From the NCBI RefSeq assembly GCF_900114615.1, contig NZ_FOTS01000006.1, forward strand, positions 93,782-157,781: a DNA stretch of 64,000 nucleotides, given 5' to 3'. This stretch comes from Pelosinus propionicus DSM 13327. GTDB taxonomy: Bacteria; Bacillota; Negativicutes; DSM-13327. Under the pieces are notes generated by a model that saw only the letters and a list, made by a program, of their open reading frames with translations, did no database searches and was not told the origin of the DNA. Each line of letters begins with the position of its first letter. Positions within the stretch are counted from its first letter, which is position 1. The translations under genes and the position numbers were made by a program. Positions 42,143 through 51,944 of this stretch are shown here, one piece after another.

Positions 42143-43639
42143 ATGGCATTCTATTATAAGGAAGTTTCTCGAACCTTTAGCGAATATCTCCTTGTACCTA
42201 ATCTTACAAGAAAAGATTGTATCCCCAGCAAAGTAAGTTTAAAAACCCCAATTGTAAAATTTAAAAAAGATGAGGAGCCCCCAATTGAAATCAATATCCC
42301 TTTTGTTTCCGCAATCATGCAGTCTGTATCCGATGATAATTTAGCTATTGCTCTTTCTAAATGTGGAGGCTTATCCTTTATTTTTGGTTCTCAACCGATT
42401 GAAGAACAGGCAGAAATGGTGAGCAGAGTAAAGAATTTCAAAGCTGGCTTCGTGGTTAGTAATGCCAATCTTTCACCCGAACAAACCTTAAAAGATGTTG
42501 TAGAATTAAAATCAAAATTAGGCCATGCCACCATTGCCATTACAGAGGATGGAACGCTTAACTCTAAATTAGTGGGCATTGTTACTAGCAGAGATTATCG
42601 AATGAGCCGGGATCCTTTAGACCGAAAAATCAAAGAATTCATGACACCGTTTTCAAAACTCATCGTCAGCACAACAAATACCAGCCTCAAGGAGGCCAAT
42701 GATATTATCTGGGAGCATAAGCTGAATTGTCTGCCCATCATCAACGATCAGCAGCATCTGGCATATTTCGTCTTCAGAAAAGATTATGAGGATCACAAAG
42801 AAAATCCCCTGCAGCTTTTAGACTCCGAAAAACGATATATGGTTGGTGCAGGTATTAATACAAGAGACTACAAAGAGCGGGTTCCTGCATTAGTTAAGGC
42901 GGGAGTGGACGTGTTATGTGTGGATTCTTCCGACGGCTTTAGTGAATGGCAGGCAGAAACCATAAAATATATAAAAGAAGAGTATAAAGATTCGGTGAAA
43001 ATTGGTGGCGGAAACGTAGTTGACAAAGAAGGGTTTATGTTCTTCGTTGAGGCTGGTGCGGATTTCGTAAAGGTTGGAATCGGCGGAGGGTCCATCTGTA
43101 TTACCAGAGAAACGAAAGGGATTGGCAGAGGACAAGCGTCTGCTGTGATCGAAGTTGCACAGGCAAGAGATGATTATTTTAAAGAAACTGGCATCTATAT
43201 TCCAATCTGCTCCGATGGCGGAGTCGTACATGACTATCACATGGTATTAGCTTTAGCCATGGGAGCTGACTTTATTATGATGGGAAGATATTTTGCAAGA
43301 TTCGATGAAAGCCCTGCTCCTAAAACAAAGCTTGGCAATAATTACGTGAAAGAATATTGGGGTGAAGGCTCAAAGCGCGCCCGCAACTGGGAACGCTACG
43401 ATCTCGGGGAAGGCAGTAACCTCAAATTTGAAGAGGGCGTTGACAGCTATGTCCCCTATGCAGGAAAACTAAAAGATAACATTGATGTCACCTTAAGCAA
43501 AATTAAGTCAACTTTGTGCAGCTGCGGTGCCATATCCATTAAGGAATTGCAGAAAGTTGCAAGAATAACTCTTGTATCCTCTACCAGCATTGTAGAAGGC
43601 GGAGCCCATGATGTAATACTAAAAGAAAACAACTATTAA
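42143..43639 (+). CDS. guaB: IMP dehydrogenase, parabasalid-like type
   Basis: 498 residues. IMPDH oxidises IMP to XMP in GTP synthesis. The active-site loop reads [20 protein letters not shown] with the catalytic Cys at position 319. Two CBS-like segments lie at about 105-225. The flap region has [17 protein letters not shown]. These motifs, the N-terminus ([20 protein letters not shown]) and the Cys number match, from memory, the IMPDH of Tritrichomonas foetus, rather than the usual bacterial GuaB. The ATG follows GGAAGGCGGC. It is divergent from the hexonate activator and ends at a foldback terminator. Whether another guaB exists elsewhere is unknown. Confidence 0.93.
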   Translation: MAFYYKEVSRTFSEYLLVPNLTRKDCIPSKVSLKTPIVKFKKDEEPPIEINIPFVSAIMQSVSDDNLAIALSKCGGLSFIFGSQPIEEQAEMVSRVKNFKAGFVVSNANLSPEQTLKDVVELKSKLGHATIAITEDGTLNSKLVGIVTSRDYRMSRDPLDRKIKEFMTPFSKLIVSTTNTSLKEANDIIWEHKLNCLPIINDQQHLAYFVFRKDYEDHKENPLQLLDSEKRYMVGAGINTRDYKERVPALVKAGVDVLCVDSSDGFSEWQAETIKYIKEEYKDSVKIGGGNVVDKEGFMFFVEAGADFVKVGIGGGSICITRETKGIGRGQASAVIEVAQARDDYFKETGIYIPICSDGGVVHDYHMVLALAMGADFIMMGRYFARFDESPAPKTKLGNNYVKEYWGEGSKRARNWERYDLGEGSNLKFEEGVDSYVPYAGKLKDNIDVTLSKIKSTLCSCGAISIKELQKVARITLVSSTSIVEGGAHDVILKENNY

Positions 43640-43657
43640 ATAAAATTAAAAACTTTT

Positions 43658-43745
43658 GAACCGCGAAGACGCGATGAATTCGAAGATCACGAAGGGATGT
43701 CATGTTTACTTCGTAACCTTCTTATTCTTCGCGTCTTCGCGATTT
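43658..43745. repeat. Long foldback repeat, copy 2, after guaB
   Basis: Outer arms GAACCGCGAAGACGCGATGA and its near-complement at 43724-43745; inner arms around CACGAAGG / CCTTC also pair. On the plus strand it is followed by GCTTTTTTTC, so it can act as the guaB terminator. Related to the copy at 145-219 (same ACCGCGAA ends and internal CACGAAGG). Confidence 0.65.
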
Positions 43746-43911
43746 AAAATGCTTTTTTTCTGAATCCACCTGTCACTATTGCTAAGTTCGCAATTACAAG
43801 TTGTCGTATATATTGATTAATTCACATTGATTTACAATCAGATTCGGCCTATCGGCGGACACTCTGCAAAATGACGAATCCCAGAAAGCCCAGGCTCAGT
43901 ATCGATACTAT

Positions 43912-44238
43912 TTAACCATTTCTATAGTTGTCGCACAAGTCGTCGGGTCTCTGTCTTTTATCATTGCAAAAAATATTGATAGCACAGTGATCATCATGCC
44001 TCTTATCGTAGTCCATGCAATCATGTTTCTTGTCGTTGCAGAAAATGTTGATGGCACAGTGGCCCTCCTTTTTATCGTCCTCCATATCATCGTGCTTCTT
44101 TCCGTTGCAGAAAATATTGATGACGCAGTGACCTTCCTTTTTATCGTCCCCCATATCATCATGCTTCTTTCCATTGCAGAAAATATTGATGACGCAATTC
44201 TGTTTTTTATCGCAACAACCTCTACCATCTTCTTCCAT
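43912..44238 (-). CDS. Cys/His/Asp-rich protein of four short repeats
   Basis: 108 residues from an ATG that follows AAAAGGAGATG. After a short head (MEEDGRGCCDKKQ) the unit (N/H)C(V/A)INIFCN(G/D)KKHDDM followed by DDKKEG is repeated about four times, with a period near 23 residues. Two Cys and one or two His per unit suggest metal binding or disulfide cross-linking. An overlapping longer frame (to 44303) is rejected because this frame has the ribosome binding site. The next gene upstream shares the VINI.C element, so both may be coat or envelope proteins. No named family. Confidence 0.75.
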   Translation of the reverse strand: MEEDGRGCCDKKQNCVINIFCNGKKHDDMGDDKKEGHCVINIFCNGKKHDDMEDDKKEGHCAINIFCNDKKHDCMDYDKRHDDHCAINIFCNDKRQRPDDLCDNYRNG

Positions 44239-44374
44239 AGAAACATCTCCTTTTCAGTTTTGTTATATTCTATGCAACATAATCCCACCGTGCTACAGAA
44301 CACGGAACTAATAAAATTGAGACTCAGACCTTCAGATGCAGTATAAAAACCCAGAAGACAAGGGAGAATGTATC

Positions 44375-44752
44375 CTACTTTTTACCATTATACTCATCAT
44401 CATTGCGACAGCTTATGTTAATTACATGATCTTTTTCATGGCACTTGCCATCATCCTTATCATGACACTTCCTGCCGGGAACAATAAATAGAATTTCGGA
44501 TACATTTATTGCAACGATTGTGCCTTCCGGAATTTCAGCCCCGTGGCGTTCACAAAATGGACATGTTAATTGAATAAAGATAGATTCATGAAAGCAACGA
44601 CGTCTCCTGTGACGATGATGACGTCTTTCTTCTTTTCCCCCTAGAAATGTTCCAGTCAACCTTACCAGATTATCATGAACTACCGTATCAAGAACTACTG
44701 TTATAACGACGCCACATGTAATATCGAATCCTTTCCCTTTTGGAAATTCCAT
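44375..44752 (-). CDS. Hypothetical protein with His/Arg-rich loop and Cys-rich tail
   Basis: 125 residues. The N-terminal part (FDITCGVVITVVLDTVVHDN) and the later AEIPEGTIVAINVSEILFIV are beta-rich. A His/Arg run lies in between (EERRHHRHRRRRCFHES), and the tail is Cys/His/Asp-rich (KCHDKDDGKCHEKDHVINIS). The tail echoes the VINIFC repeat of the protein encoded downstream, so the two are probably functional partners, perhaps spore-coat or metal-binding. The ATG follows AGGAGGTAAAAT. Confidence 0.7.
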   Translation of the reverse strand: MEFPKGKGFDITCGVVITVVLDTVVHDNLVRLTGTFLGGKEERRHHRHRRRRCFHESIFIQLTCPFCERHGAEIPEGTIVAINVSEILFIVPGRKCHDKDDGKCHEKDHVINISCRNDDEYNGKK

Positions 44753-44869
44753 ATTTTACCTCCTATTTAAATCTCCTCTCTTAAGTATAATATTCGCCAA
44801 AGCACCGTAAAGTGCTACGCATAATAAATCGAATAATGAGCTATCCATTAATCGAGAGGAAAAATACGA

Positions 44870-44910
44870 GACAGGGATTATGTTTCATTCTTGAAAACAA
44901 CATCCCTGTC
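44870..44910. other. Hairpin upstream of the Cys-rich gene pair
   Basis: GACAGGGAT / ATCCCTGTC with an inner TGTTTC / GAAAACA pairing. The minus strand reaches a T-run only 9 nt later, so termination is uncertain. The gap 44753-45206 holds only this and the hairpin at 45014-45059. Confidence 0.5.
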
Positions 44911-45013
44911 CCCGAGTTTCTACTAATGGCAGATAAGTCGCTGAATTTTATTTCTTTTTCTTAAGTTGACGACATTGCATGCATAGCATGTGGTATTCTG
45001 CTTACGCAAAAAT

Positions 45014-45059
45014 AGATAATGCTTTATAAATGCAAAATGCAATTTATAAAGCATTATCT
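45014..45059 (-). terminator. Terminator of the TSUP permease gene
   Basis: Perfect 18-bp stem AGATAATGCTTTATAAAT / ATTTATAAAGCATTATCT with a 10-nt loop; ATTTTTG follows on the minus strand. Confidence 0.75.
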
Positions 45060-45206
45060 TATCACTACATACTTACTCTTTCCAAATCAGATCACTCACA
45101 ATAAGACCTTCTTGTCTCTCAAGTGTTCTGCAACTCCCCTTCTTCTACAAGATAAATGCGACTAAGATTCAGGTGGAATTTATAACTCCATCGCAAATAG
45201 TCTTCT

Positions 45207-45968
45207 TTAGCGACCAAATAGCAGCAGCAGTCCGCCAAATATGGGGACAGCTACCATGGATATCTTTAAAATAAATGGATCTAATCGCCTGGTAAATTTT
45301 GCTCCAATATAGGCTCCTACGATCAGTCCTGTGGTTACTTTAAAGAGCAGCAGTACATCCAAATGACCAGCCGTTAAATAACCCAATCCGCCCAACAATG
45401 CAATCGGCAGAATGACAAGCATGGTTGTACCCGCCGACTGATGAATTGACATATGAAAAAAGATTAATAAGCCAATTTGAATAAACGGAGTCGCACCAAT
45501 CCCAAAGGTTCCCGATAAAACTCCTGTAACAAGACCAAGACCGGATGCCGTTAACCAGAAAGATATTCCGACGGGACCCTCTTCACTTTCACTTCGAGAA
45601 AAGATTCCCTTATTAGCAAAAAAGATTCTTAGAAAAAGCAAAAGAGCTGATAGCAGCAGCATGCAAGCAGTCATCCATTTAAGCTCTTTTGCCGGTAATC
45701 CAGCTGCAATCTGCGCTCCAATAAAAGCGCCTATAGCACCGAAAATACCAATTGCTATACCATTTTTCACCACCACATTTCCTTCTCGAAAATGGCTGTA
45801 TGCACCAGATATCATCGTAAAAATCATAGCGCTAAGCGACGTTCCCAAAGCAGTATGTATGGGAATACCGAATACTACGGTTAAAACCGCAATCACCACA
45901 CCAGCACCACCGGCACCAATAAAACCAAGCAATAACCCTAATGCAAACATTACAAGAACAATCAGCAT
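45207..45968 (-). CDS. TSUP (TauE/SafE) family permease
   Basis: 253 residues with about eight hydrophobic segments, of the TauE/SafE/TSUP family. These proteins move sulfur-containing or small organic anions such as sulfite or sulfoacetate. Two homologous halves are visible, with GLLLGFIGAGGAGVVIAVLT near the start and TGVLSGTFGIGATPFIQIGL in the second half. The ATG follows AAGGAGTTTAAATT. It stands alone between its terminator and the chemoreceptor gene; the substrate is unknown. Confidence 0.9.
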   Translation of the reverse strand: MLIVLVMFALGLLLGFIGAGGAGVVIAVLTVVFGIPIHTALGTSLSAMIFTMISGAYSHFREGNVVVKNGIAIGIFGAIGAFIGAQIAAGLPAKELKWMTACMLLLSALLLFLRIFFANKGIFSRSESEEGPVGISFWLTASGLGLVTGVLSGTFGIGATPFIQIGLLIFFHMSIHQSAGTTMLVILPIALLGGLGYLTAGHLDVLLLFKVTTGLIVGAYIGAKFTRRLDPFILKISMVAVPIFGGLLLLFGR

Positions 45969-46213
45969 AATTTAAACTCCTTTTCTTCATAAATCGATAG
46001 CTCGAAACCGCTGAAAAGAAGTATTAAAACCAACTCTAGCGTGTCGTGAATTACTATCAACATGAATCCATTTTATATCTCTTCGCAGTAACAAATATTT
46101 ATTATTTATTTGTTATTAAAATATAAATCTCCTGCAAAATCGATCTAAATTGAACTTGTAATTTTTTTATTAAGATGTATTCTTTTTGAATTCGCCTAGT
46201 AGACTCCACCTTG

Positions 46214-48259
46214 TTATGTTATAAATTTTTCCACTGCTGTTTGCATATCCCCCGCCGCATTAGCTAACCCTTGGCTTGAAGAAGCAATTTCTTGCACGGA
46301 AGCAGATTGCTCTTCAGTAGCAGCAGAAACAGTTTGAGATTCTGTTGCATTCTCTTTGCTGACTTTATCAATTCTATGAACATATTCAACAACCTCTTGG
46401 CTACCTAATGCAATCTGATCCATTTCTTGTTGCATTTCTTGTATTTGCGTAGATAATTGAACTACCGAGGCAGAAATACTCTGAAAGGTCTCGTCCGCAA
46501 TAGAGACTATGTCAATGCCCACTTGTACACCTTCCCCACTAGCTTGCGCTGCTATAATGGCTTCATTCATATCCTGTTCATTTTTCTTAATCAGATTTGC
46601 AATCTGCTGAGCCGCCTGATTCGATCCTTCCGCTAACTTTCGCACTTCTTCTGCTACTACAGCAAAACCTCTCCCATGTTCACCTGCCCTTGCAGCCTCA
46701 ATAGCAGCATTAAGAGCCAAGAGATTCGTCTGTCCTGCTATTGAAGAAATCAAGCTGATGATTTCACCAATTTTACATGATCCCTTTGCCAGTTCTTTAA
46801 TAACATCATGTAAAACTTCTGAACTTTTTCCAATCTGTTTCATTTGTTCAGTAGCTTTCTCAATTGCTTGCCGCCCATTATCAGTTGCATTAGATGTTTC
46901 CGTCGCAATACCAGCCACCATCTTAGCAGTTTCTGATGTTTGTTTAATCTTTGCTGATATTTCCGCTATAACCGTTGACATGCTATTTATCTCTGCGGCT
47001 TGTTGCCCTGAACCTTGAGCAATTTGCGTAATTGATGCTGCTACCTGATTTGCCGTGTCAGCCGACTGCTGAGCACTGGCGGTTAATTCTTCACTAGATG
47101 CCGCAACAAGTTCAGCTTGAGATTGAGTCGTAATAATGACATGACGTAAATGATCTGTCATTTTTTGAAAGGCGCCAGCCAATTGTCCAATTTCATCCTC
47201 TGATTGAATAGCAGTCTGTCGTAAACGTAAATCACCCGCAGACACCAATAGCGCTTCATCTCGCATTACAGTAATTGGCTGCGCAAATTGCTTACTGACG
47301 TATAAAATAAATAATGAAGCGATCAGCGTACACCCTAATAATACAAAAACAACGATTTGAGTCAAAGACGATACATCTTTTGTGACTTCCGTTTCAGGTG
47401 CCGTGACCATCAGAACCCATCGCTGTCCACCAGCTAGGTTGATAGCTGTAGCGACAGCAACATTAGTAACATCATTAAATAAAATGTATTCCCCAGATGC
47501 TTGTTGATTACTTGCTAAAGAATTCTTAAACAAATTAATTAATCGATTATCCAATTCACCCGCTTGTAAGGTAACCTCTGGATTAACAGTCTTTTGCGCT
47601 ATATTCAATTTACCAATTAATTCCGGCTCGTTAGGGTATGCAATGATCTTACCTGTAGCATCAGCCAAAAATCCATATCCAGATTCCTGAAACTTTATTT
47701 CTTCTATCAAAGAGCTTAAACTGTCTAAAGAATATGCAGCAGTAATTACACCTGTCAAATTTCCATTATACAAGACAGGAACTGCAACTTGTATAGACAA
47801 TTTTCCAGTGGCTCTCGCAATGACAGGATCTGATACATATGGTACTTTGGTATTTACAATCTTTTTGAAATATTCACGATCTCCCAGATATCCAGTCGTC
47901 CCATCTGACTTTACTGCGTTACCGTCAGGATAGATGAATGCTATTACATCAAATTTTCCAATTCGCTGTTTTTCCGCTATCATAATCTCCATGATTTGTT
48001 TCGAATCGCTACCATTTCTAACATTTGGAATCGCAGCTAAATCCTCTACACGAAGAGTTAACTCATTTATACTACTCTGAACCCGATTAGCATAATCAGT
48101 ACCCACTGACATCGCCGTTTGATTAACACTTTTTACAAGGAACTGTTTTGAAAAATAATAACTAACTCCAGACATAAGCCCTAAAGATAAAACCAGTAAA
48201 GATGTGAAAATAATCAATAAACGTATCCTCACACTTGATATTTTGAATTTAGCTTTCAT
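46214..48259 (-). CDS. Methyl-accepting chemotaxis protein (dCache)
   Basis: 681 residues. A membrane helix ([21 protein letters not shown]) leads to a dCache-type outer domain (about 40-300, with [20 protein letters not shown] and SYDLD-like SLSSLIEE). A second helix ([18 protein letters not shown]) is followed by HAMP and the signalling domain, whose tip reads [20 protein letters not shown]. It senses small external ligands, often organic or amino acids, and signals to CheA. It lies next to the transporter of the acid-degradation operon, but a 72-bp gap and the sigma-54 layout do not prove co-expression. Confidence 0.95.
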   Translation of the reverse strand: MKAKFKISSVRIRLLIIFTSLLVLSLGLMSGVSYYFSKQFLVKSVNQTAMSVGTDYANRVQSSINELTLRVEDLAAIPNVRNGSDSKQIMEIMIAEKQRIGKFDVIAFIYPDGNAVKSDGTTGYLGDREYFKKIVNTKVPYVSDPVIARATGKLSIQVAVPVLYNGNLTGVITAAYSLDSLSSLIEEIKFQESGYGFLADATGKIIAYPNEPELIGKLNIAQKTVNPEVTLQAGELDNRLINLFKNSLASNQQASGEYILFNDVTNVAVATAINLAGGQRWVLMVTAPETEVTKDVSSLTQIVVFVLLGCTLIASLFILYVSKQFAQPITVMRDEALLVSAGDLRLRQTAIQSEDEIGQLAGAFQKMTDHLRHVIITTQSQAELVAASSEELTASAQQSADTANQVAASITQIAQGSGQQAAEINSMSTVIAEISAKIKQTSETAKMVAGIATETSNATDNGRQAIEKATEQMKQIGKSSEVLHDVIKELAKGSCKIGEIISLISSIAGQTNLLALNAAIEAARAGEHGRGFAVVAEEVRKLAEGSNQAAQQIANLIKKNEQDMNEAIIAAQASGEGVQVGIDIVSIADETFQSISASVVQLSTQIQEMQQEMDQIALGSQEVVEYVHRIDKVSKENATESQTVSAATEEQSASVQEIASSSQGLANAAGDMQTAVEKFIT

Positions 48260-48331
48260 ATAATTCCCTTTCCATATTTCAAGAATATATTCCCACTTAT
48301 CAAATTAACAAAATTATTATTTATTTTGTCA

Positions 48332-49690
48332 TCATATGCGAGGCCGCTCCAATGGATCTTCAACCGGCTCAATAATCGTTGAAACAATTAACAGGCAAAT
48401 CATTGAACCAACAGCCATTGAGGCAAATACCGCATTCCAGCTGAATTTATCCAAAATAATTCCGACAATAAGAGGAAAACAAGCTCCGCCAAGCTGACCG
48501 CCTGTGTTAACAATTCCCCACGCAATTGGATATTGTTCTTTATCAACCCGTCCCATAGGATAGCAGGCAAAAGCGGAATATCCTAAGCTAAAGAACACAC
48601 CTGTGATAAAGAGCAGCATCGCCAGCAAAATAGGATCATTAGGGGCATGTACCAATGAATACATCATCAAACTTGCAGAAAAGGCGGTAACCATCATCAG
48701 CGGCTTACGACGCTTATTTAAATATTTATCCGATAACCAACCACCAAGAAAGTTACCTACTACTGTCCCGGCAAAAGGTGATGCCGCAACAAAAGCAGTT
48801 TTCATAATCGCGAATTTTTTTATAGTAACCAAGTATGTCGGCAGCCAAGACATCATAATACTGGAAATACCAATAATAAAGAAATACCCTAATGCTGCAC
48901 CATAAATATCCCAGGAACGAAACACCTGCTTAGAAGTATTGAGGGGTACAACTTTTTTTGCACGAACTATTTTATCCAACCACCAGAGATTATACTCTTT
49001 CTTTCGCTCCACCTTCGCTACAGCCGTTTCTTCTGTTTGAATATATTGAAGTTCTGACGCTGAAACAAATTTGCTTTCTCCTGGCTGACTTCTAACCATG
49101 AGATACCAGAATATCGACAACAACACTCCTGGTATCATGAAGAATAGAAAAATTTCTCGCCAGCCAAAGGTCATAATAATCCAAGCACATAATGGAGGAA
49201 CAACCAAAGGACCGACTTTAGATCCCGCCAAAAATATGCCCGTAGCCGTTCCCTTTTCTTTTGCAGGAAACCAATTGTTAATGGTTGCTGTGCAGCCAAT
49301 CACAACGGGAGACTCTGCCAACCCCACCATTGTACGAAGAATTTTGAGATGAAAGGCAGAGTCTACGACTCCCATCATTCCCGTAAAGGCAGAAGTTAAA
49401 AACATGCCCGCAGTAAACATTTTGCGAATACCAAATCGACTCGTCAAAAATCCTGAAGGGATTTGCCCAAGAGAATATCCGATAAAGAATAAGCTAATAA
49501 GAGCTCCCGCCTCCGTATTGCTCATGGCAAACTCTTCGCGGATATAGGGCAGAGCAAAACCGATATTTGCCCTGTCAGCATTAGCAACTGTGTAAATTAT
49601 AAAGATAAACAACATCACCCACCAGCGATAATTTGTCATTTTCCCCATAGTCACTTTTGCTGCGGTAGTGTTTTTTTCAGCTAAGGTCAT
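48332..49690 (-). CDS. MFS organic-acid transporter (ACS family)
   Basis: About 452 residues from an ATG at 49690 after AGAGGAGGATTC (an upstream Met at 49753 overlaps the lyase gene). Twelve membrane helices are expected; family motifs are NADRANIGFALPYIREEF, GYSLGQIPSGFLTSRFGIRK and GLAESPVVIGCTATINNWF. It belongs to the anion:cation symporter branch, which carries small carboxylates. As third gene of the CoA-transferase/lyase operon it probably imports that operon's substrate acid. Confidence 0.88.
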   Translation of the reverse strand: MTLAEKNTTAAKVTMGKMTNYRWWVMLFIFIIYTVANADRANIGFALPYIREEFAMSNTEAGALISLFFIGYSLGQIPSGFLTSRFGIRKMFTAGMFLTSAFTGMMGVVDSAFHLKILRTMVGLAESPVVIGCTATINNWFPAKEKGTATGIFLAGSKVGPLVVPPLCAWIIMTFGWREIFLFFMIPGVLLSIFWYLMVRSQPGESKFVSASELQYIQTEETAVAKVERKKEYNLWWLDKIVRAKKVVPLNTSKQVFRSWDIYGAALGYFFIIGISSIMMSWLPTYLVTIKKFAIMKTAFVAASPFAGTVVGNFLGGWLSDKYLNKRRKPLMMVTAFSASLMMYSLVHAPNDPILLAMLLFITGVFFSLGYSAFACYPMGRVDKEQYPIAWGIVNTGGQLGGACFPLIVGIILDKFSWNAVFASMAVGSMICLLIVSTIIEPVEDPLERPRI

Positions 49691-49727
49691 TATGAATCCT
49701 CCTCTTATAATTGCACCAAATGCATTT

Positions 49728-50636
49728 TTATATATCGTCATATTGACGGGCATATGCCATGTGTCCCGTCAAGACGGTTTGAATTCGTTCTCGCACCATT
49801 TGAACCACGGTTAAATATCGCTCCAGATGGATACCAGTAGAGATCCCCATACCATGAAACATATTTACCAAATCTTCTGTAGCTGTATTTCCAGCAGCTC
49901 CCGGAGCAAAGGGGCATCCGCCTAAACCGCCGATAGAAGACTCAAATATGGTAATACCAGCATCCAGACCTGCCAGCGTATTGGCAAGACCCATACCACG
50001 AGTATCATGAAGGTGTAGACCAAAGGATACATCAGAGAATCTATTTTTTACGGTTCTCGCTCGCTCATACACCTGCTTAGGATGGGCAACTCCAATGGTA
50101 TCGCATAAAACTACTGATTGCACGCCAATTTGCAGTGCTGACTCAATCAGGCTAATTACCATTTCATCATTTACTTTGCCCCCCAGGGGGCAGCCGAAGG
50201 CTGTAGCAACATCCAATCTCACTGCCAACTCTGGTACTTGGGTGACAATCTTTCGAAGATCTTCCAACGACTGTTCTCTTGTTCGATTTATATTTGCAAG
50301 ATTGTGTTGTTCACTTGCTGATATCACATAGGTTACTTCTTTAATGCCGCACTCATAGGCTTTTTTTGCCCCTGTTAAATTGGGGACAAGAGCAAGTCCC
50401 TTAAAGGTATCTCCCGCTGCCTGAGCAGTTGTTTTTGCAATCTGGGCTGCATCGACCATCTGAGGTATCGCCTTAGGATGAACAAAAGACGTTACTTCCA
50501 TAACCTGCACTCCCGCAGCAATCATGCCGTCTATTACCTGTTGCTTCACTTTAGTTTCAATAAAAGTTTTAATATTTTGAAAACCATCCCGAGGACCAAC
50601 CTCAACGATCTGAACTTGTTTAGGAAACGCTAACAT
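49728..50636 (-). CDS. HMG-CoA lyase family enzyme
   Basis: About 302 residues from an ATG at 50636 after GGGGAGGTAAGGAT. The HMGL-like TIM barrel has the active-site Arg-Asp in VEVGPRDGFQN, metal-binding HLHDTRGMG and the loop GGLGGCPFAPGAAGNTATED with the catalytic Cys. Known members split 3-hydroxy-3-methylglutaryl-CoA into acetoacetate and acetyl-CoA; some act on related acids. With a CoA-transferase upstream and a transporter downstream it probably cleaves an imported branched hydroxy acid after activation. Confidence 0.92.
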   Translation of the reverse strand: MLAFPKQVQIVEVGPRDGFQNIKTFIETKVKQQVIDGMIAAGVQVMEVTSFVHPKAIPQMVDAAQIAKTTAQAAGDTFKGLALVPNLTGAKKAYECGIKEVTYVISASEQHNLANINRTREQSLEDLRKIVTQVPELAVRLDVATAFGCPLGGKVNDEMVISLIESALQIGVQSVVLCDTIGVAHPKQVYERARTVKNRFSDVSFGLHLHDTRGMGLANTLAGLDAGITIFESSIGGLGGCPFAPGAAGNTATEDLVNMFHGMGISTGIHLERYLTVVQMVRERIQTVLTGHMAYARQYDDI

Positions 50637-50652
50637 ATCCTTACCTCCCCTC

Positions 50653-51846
50653 TTATAATAGACCATCCTTTTTCATAGCCGCGATTTCATCTGCACTCAG
50701 ACCCAGAAACGCCTTATATACTTCTTCATTATGCTGACCAAGCAGGGGAGCCGGCGCTTTAATACAAGGTTTCGTATCCGAAAGTTTTATATGACTGCCC
50801 GTAATTTTCATCTTGCCTGCTTTGGGATGATCTACTTCTACAAACATTTCCCGAGCACCAGCAATATGCGGATCATTGACAACTTGCTCAATATTATTAA
50901 TCGGAGCTGCGGGAATGCCAGCTGCGAGCAATGCATCAACAATTTCTTTCACAGGTTTTGTAACTGTCCAAGCTTCTACAAGGACTTTTACCTCCTCATG
51001 CCGCTGTACTCGTTTCCAGTTGGTATCAAATTCAGCTTTTTCCCCTAATTCCGGCTGTCCCATGATGATACATAGCTTTTGCCATAACTTATCATTGGCA
51101 GCGCCAATCACCAAACTCCCATCATTGGCTTTAAAAGAATCATAAGGATAAGTGGACTCATATCGATTGCCAATCCGCTGAGGCAGACGCCCTTCTACTA
51201 AGTAAATTTGATTAATAATTTCCATGCTTGCCACTGTTGCATCCACTAAGGAAACATCTACTTTCTGTCCATGTCCTGTAACGTCTCGATGGCGCAAGGC
51301 GGCTAAAAGACCGATGGCAACGGAAAGTCCGGCCAAAATATCCGACATAGCAGTCCCCGTCCTTGTTGGTTCACCACCAGGCCAGCCTGTCGTACTCATA
51401 AGCCCGCTCATCGCCTGACCAATGATGTCATATCCCGCCCGATCCTTATACGGTCCATAATGACCAAACCCAGACACCGCCCCATAAACAATCTTTGGAT
51501 TAATTTTTTTCAGTTCTTCATAGCCGAGCCCAAGTTTTTCCATGGTTCCAGGGCGATAATTTTCTACTACAATATCAGCCTTTTTTACCATCTCTAAGAA
51601 AATTTCTTTGCCCCGTCCCTTTAAATTCAAAGTAACACCTTTTTTATTACGATTCAAATTCATGTAATAAGAACTTTCTCCATTAACAAATGGTCCGAAT
51701 TGTCTGCTATCATCTCCGCTTTTGGGAACCTCAATTTTTATTACCTCTGCTCCCATATCCGCCAACATCATCGTGGCAAAAGGTCCGGCAAGCACCCTCG
51801 TCAAATCTAGAACTTTTACTCCTGCTAATGCGCCATTATACTGCAT
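50653..51846 (-). CDS. Family III CoA-transferase (CaiB/BaiF)
   Basis: 397 residues of the formyl-CoA/carnitine CoA-transferase family. The N-terminus GVKVLDLTRVLAGPFATMML is typical, and the catalytic Asp lies in TRTGTAMSDILAGLSVAIGL (about 170). It moves CoA from a donor such as succinyl-CoA to a free acid. The ATG follows AGGAGGAGTTACAG. It is the first gene after a sigma-54 promoter and its stop overlaps the ribosome binding region of the lyase gene, so the two act in sequence: activate, then cleave. Confidence 0.93.
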   Translation of the reverse strand: MQYNGALAGVKVLDLTRVLAGPFATMMLADMGAEVIKIEVPKSGDDSRQFGPFVNGESSYYMNLNRNKKGVTLNLKGRGKEIFLEMVKKADIVVENYRPGTMEKLGLGYEELKKINPKIVYGAVSGFGHYGPYKDRAGYDIIGQAMSGLMSTTGWPGGEPTRTGTAMSDILAGLSVAIGLLAALRHRDVTGHGQKVDVSLVDATVASMEIINQIYLVEGRLPQRIGNRYESTYPYDSFKANDGSLVIGAANDKLWQKLCIIMGQPELGEKAEFDTNWKRVQRHEEVKVLVEAWTVTKPVKEIVDALLAAGIPAAPINNIEQVVNDPHIAGAREMFVEVDHPKAGKMKITGSHIKLSDTKPCIKAPAPLLGQHNEEVYKAFLGLSADEIAAMKKDGLL

Positions 51847-51928
51847 CTGTAACTCCTCCTACCTGTTTTGTTTTTTAAAAAGGCCTTCCCAATGCTTTTA
51901 CTTTTTCAGGCCGTCTATCACTATATGT

Positions 51929-51944
51929 AGCAAAAAGCATGCCA
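51929..51944 (-). promoter_or_regulatory. Sigma-54 promoter of the CoA-transferase operon
   Basis: Minus-strand TGGCATGCTTTTTGCT fits the -24/-12 consensus. Its -24 half lies inside the right arm of the inverted repeat at 51936-51973. Start near 51918, a leader of about 72 nt. Confidence 0.85.

Noticed and set aside
43908..44303. A longer 131-residue frame overlapping the Cys/His-rich repeat gene.
   Set aside because: The 108-residue frame has the strong AAAAGGAGATG site and repeating Cys/His pattern; the longer one is a shifted reading of the same repeats.
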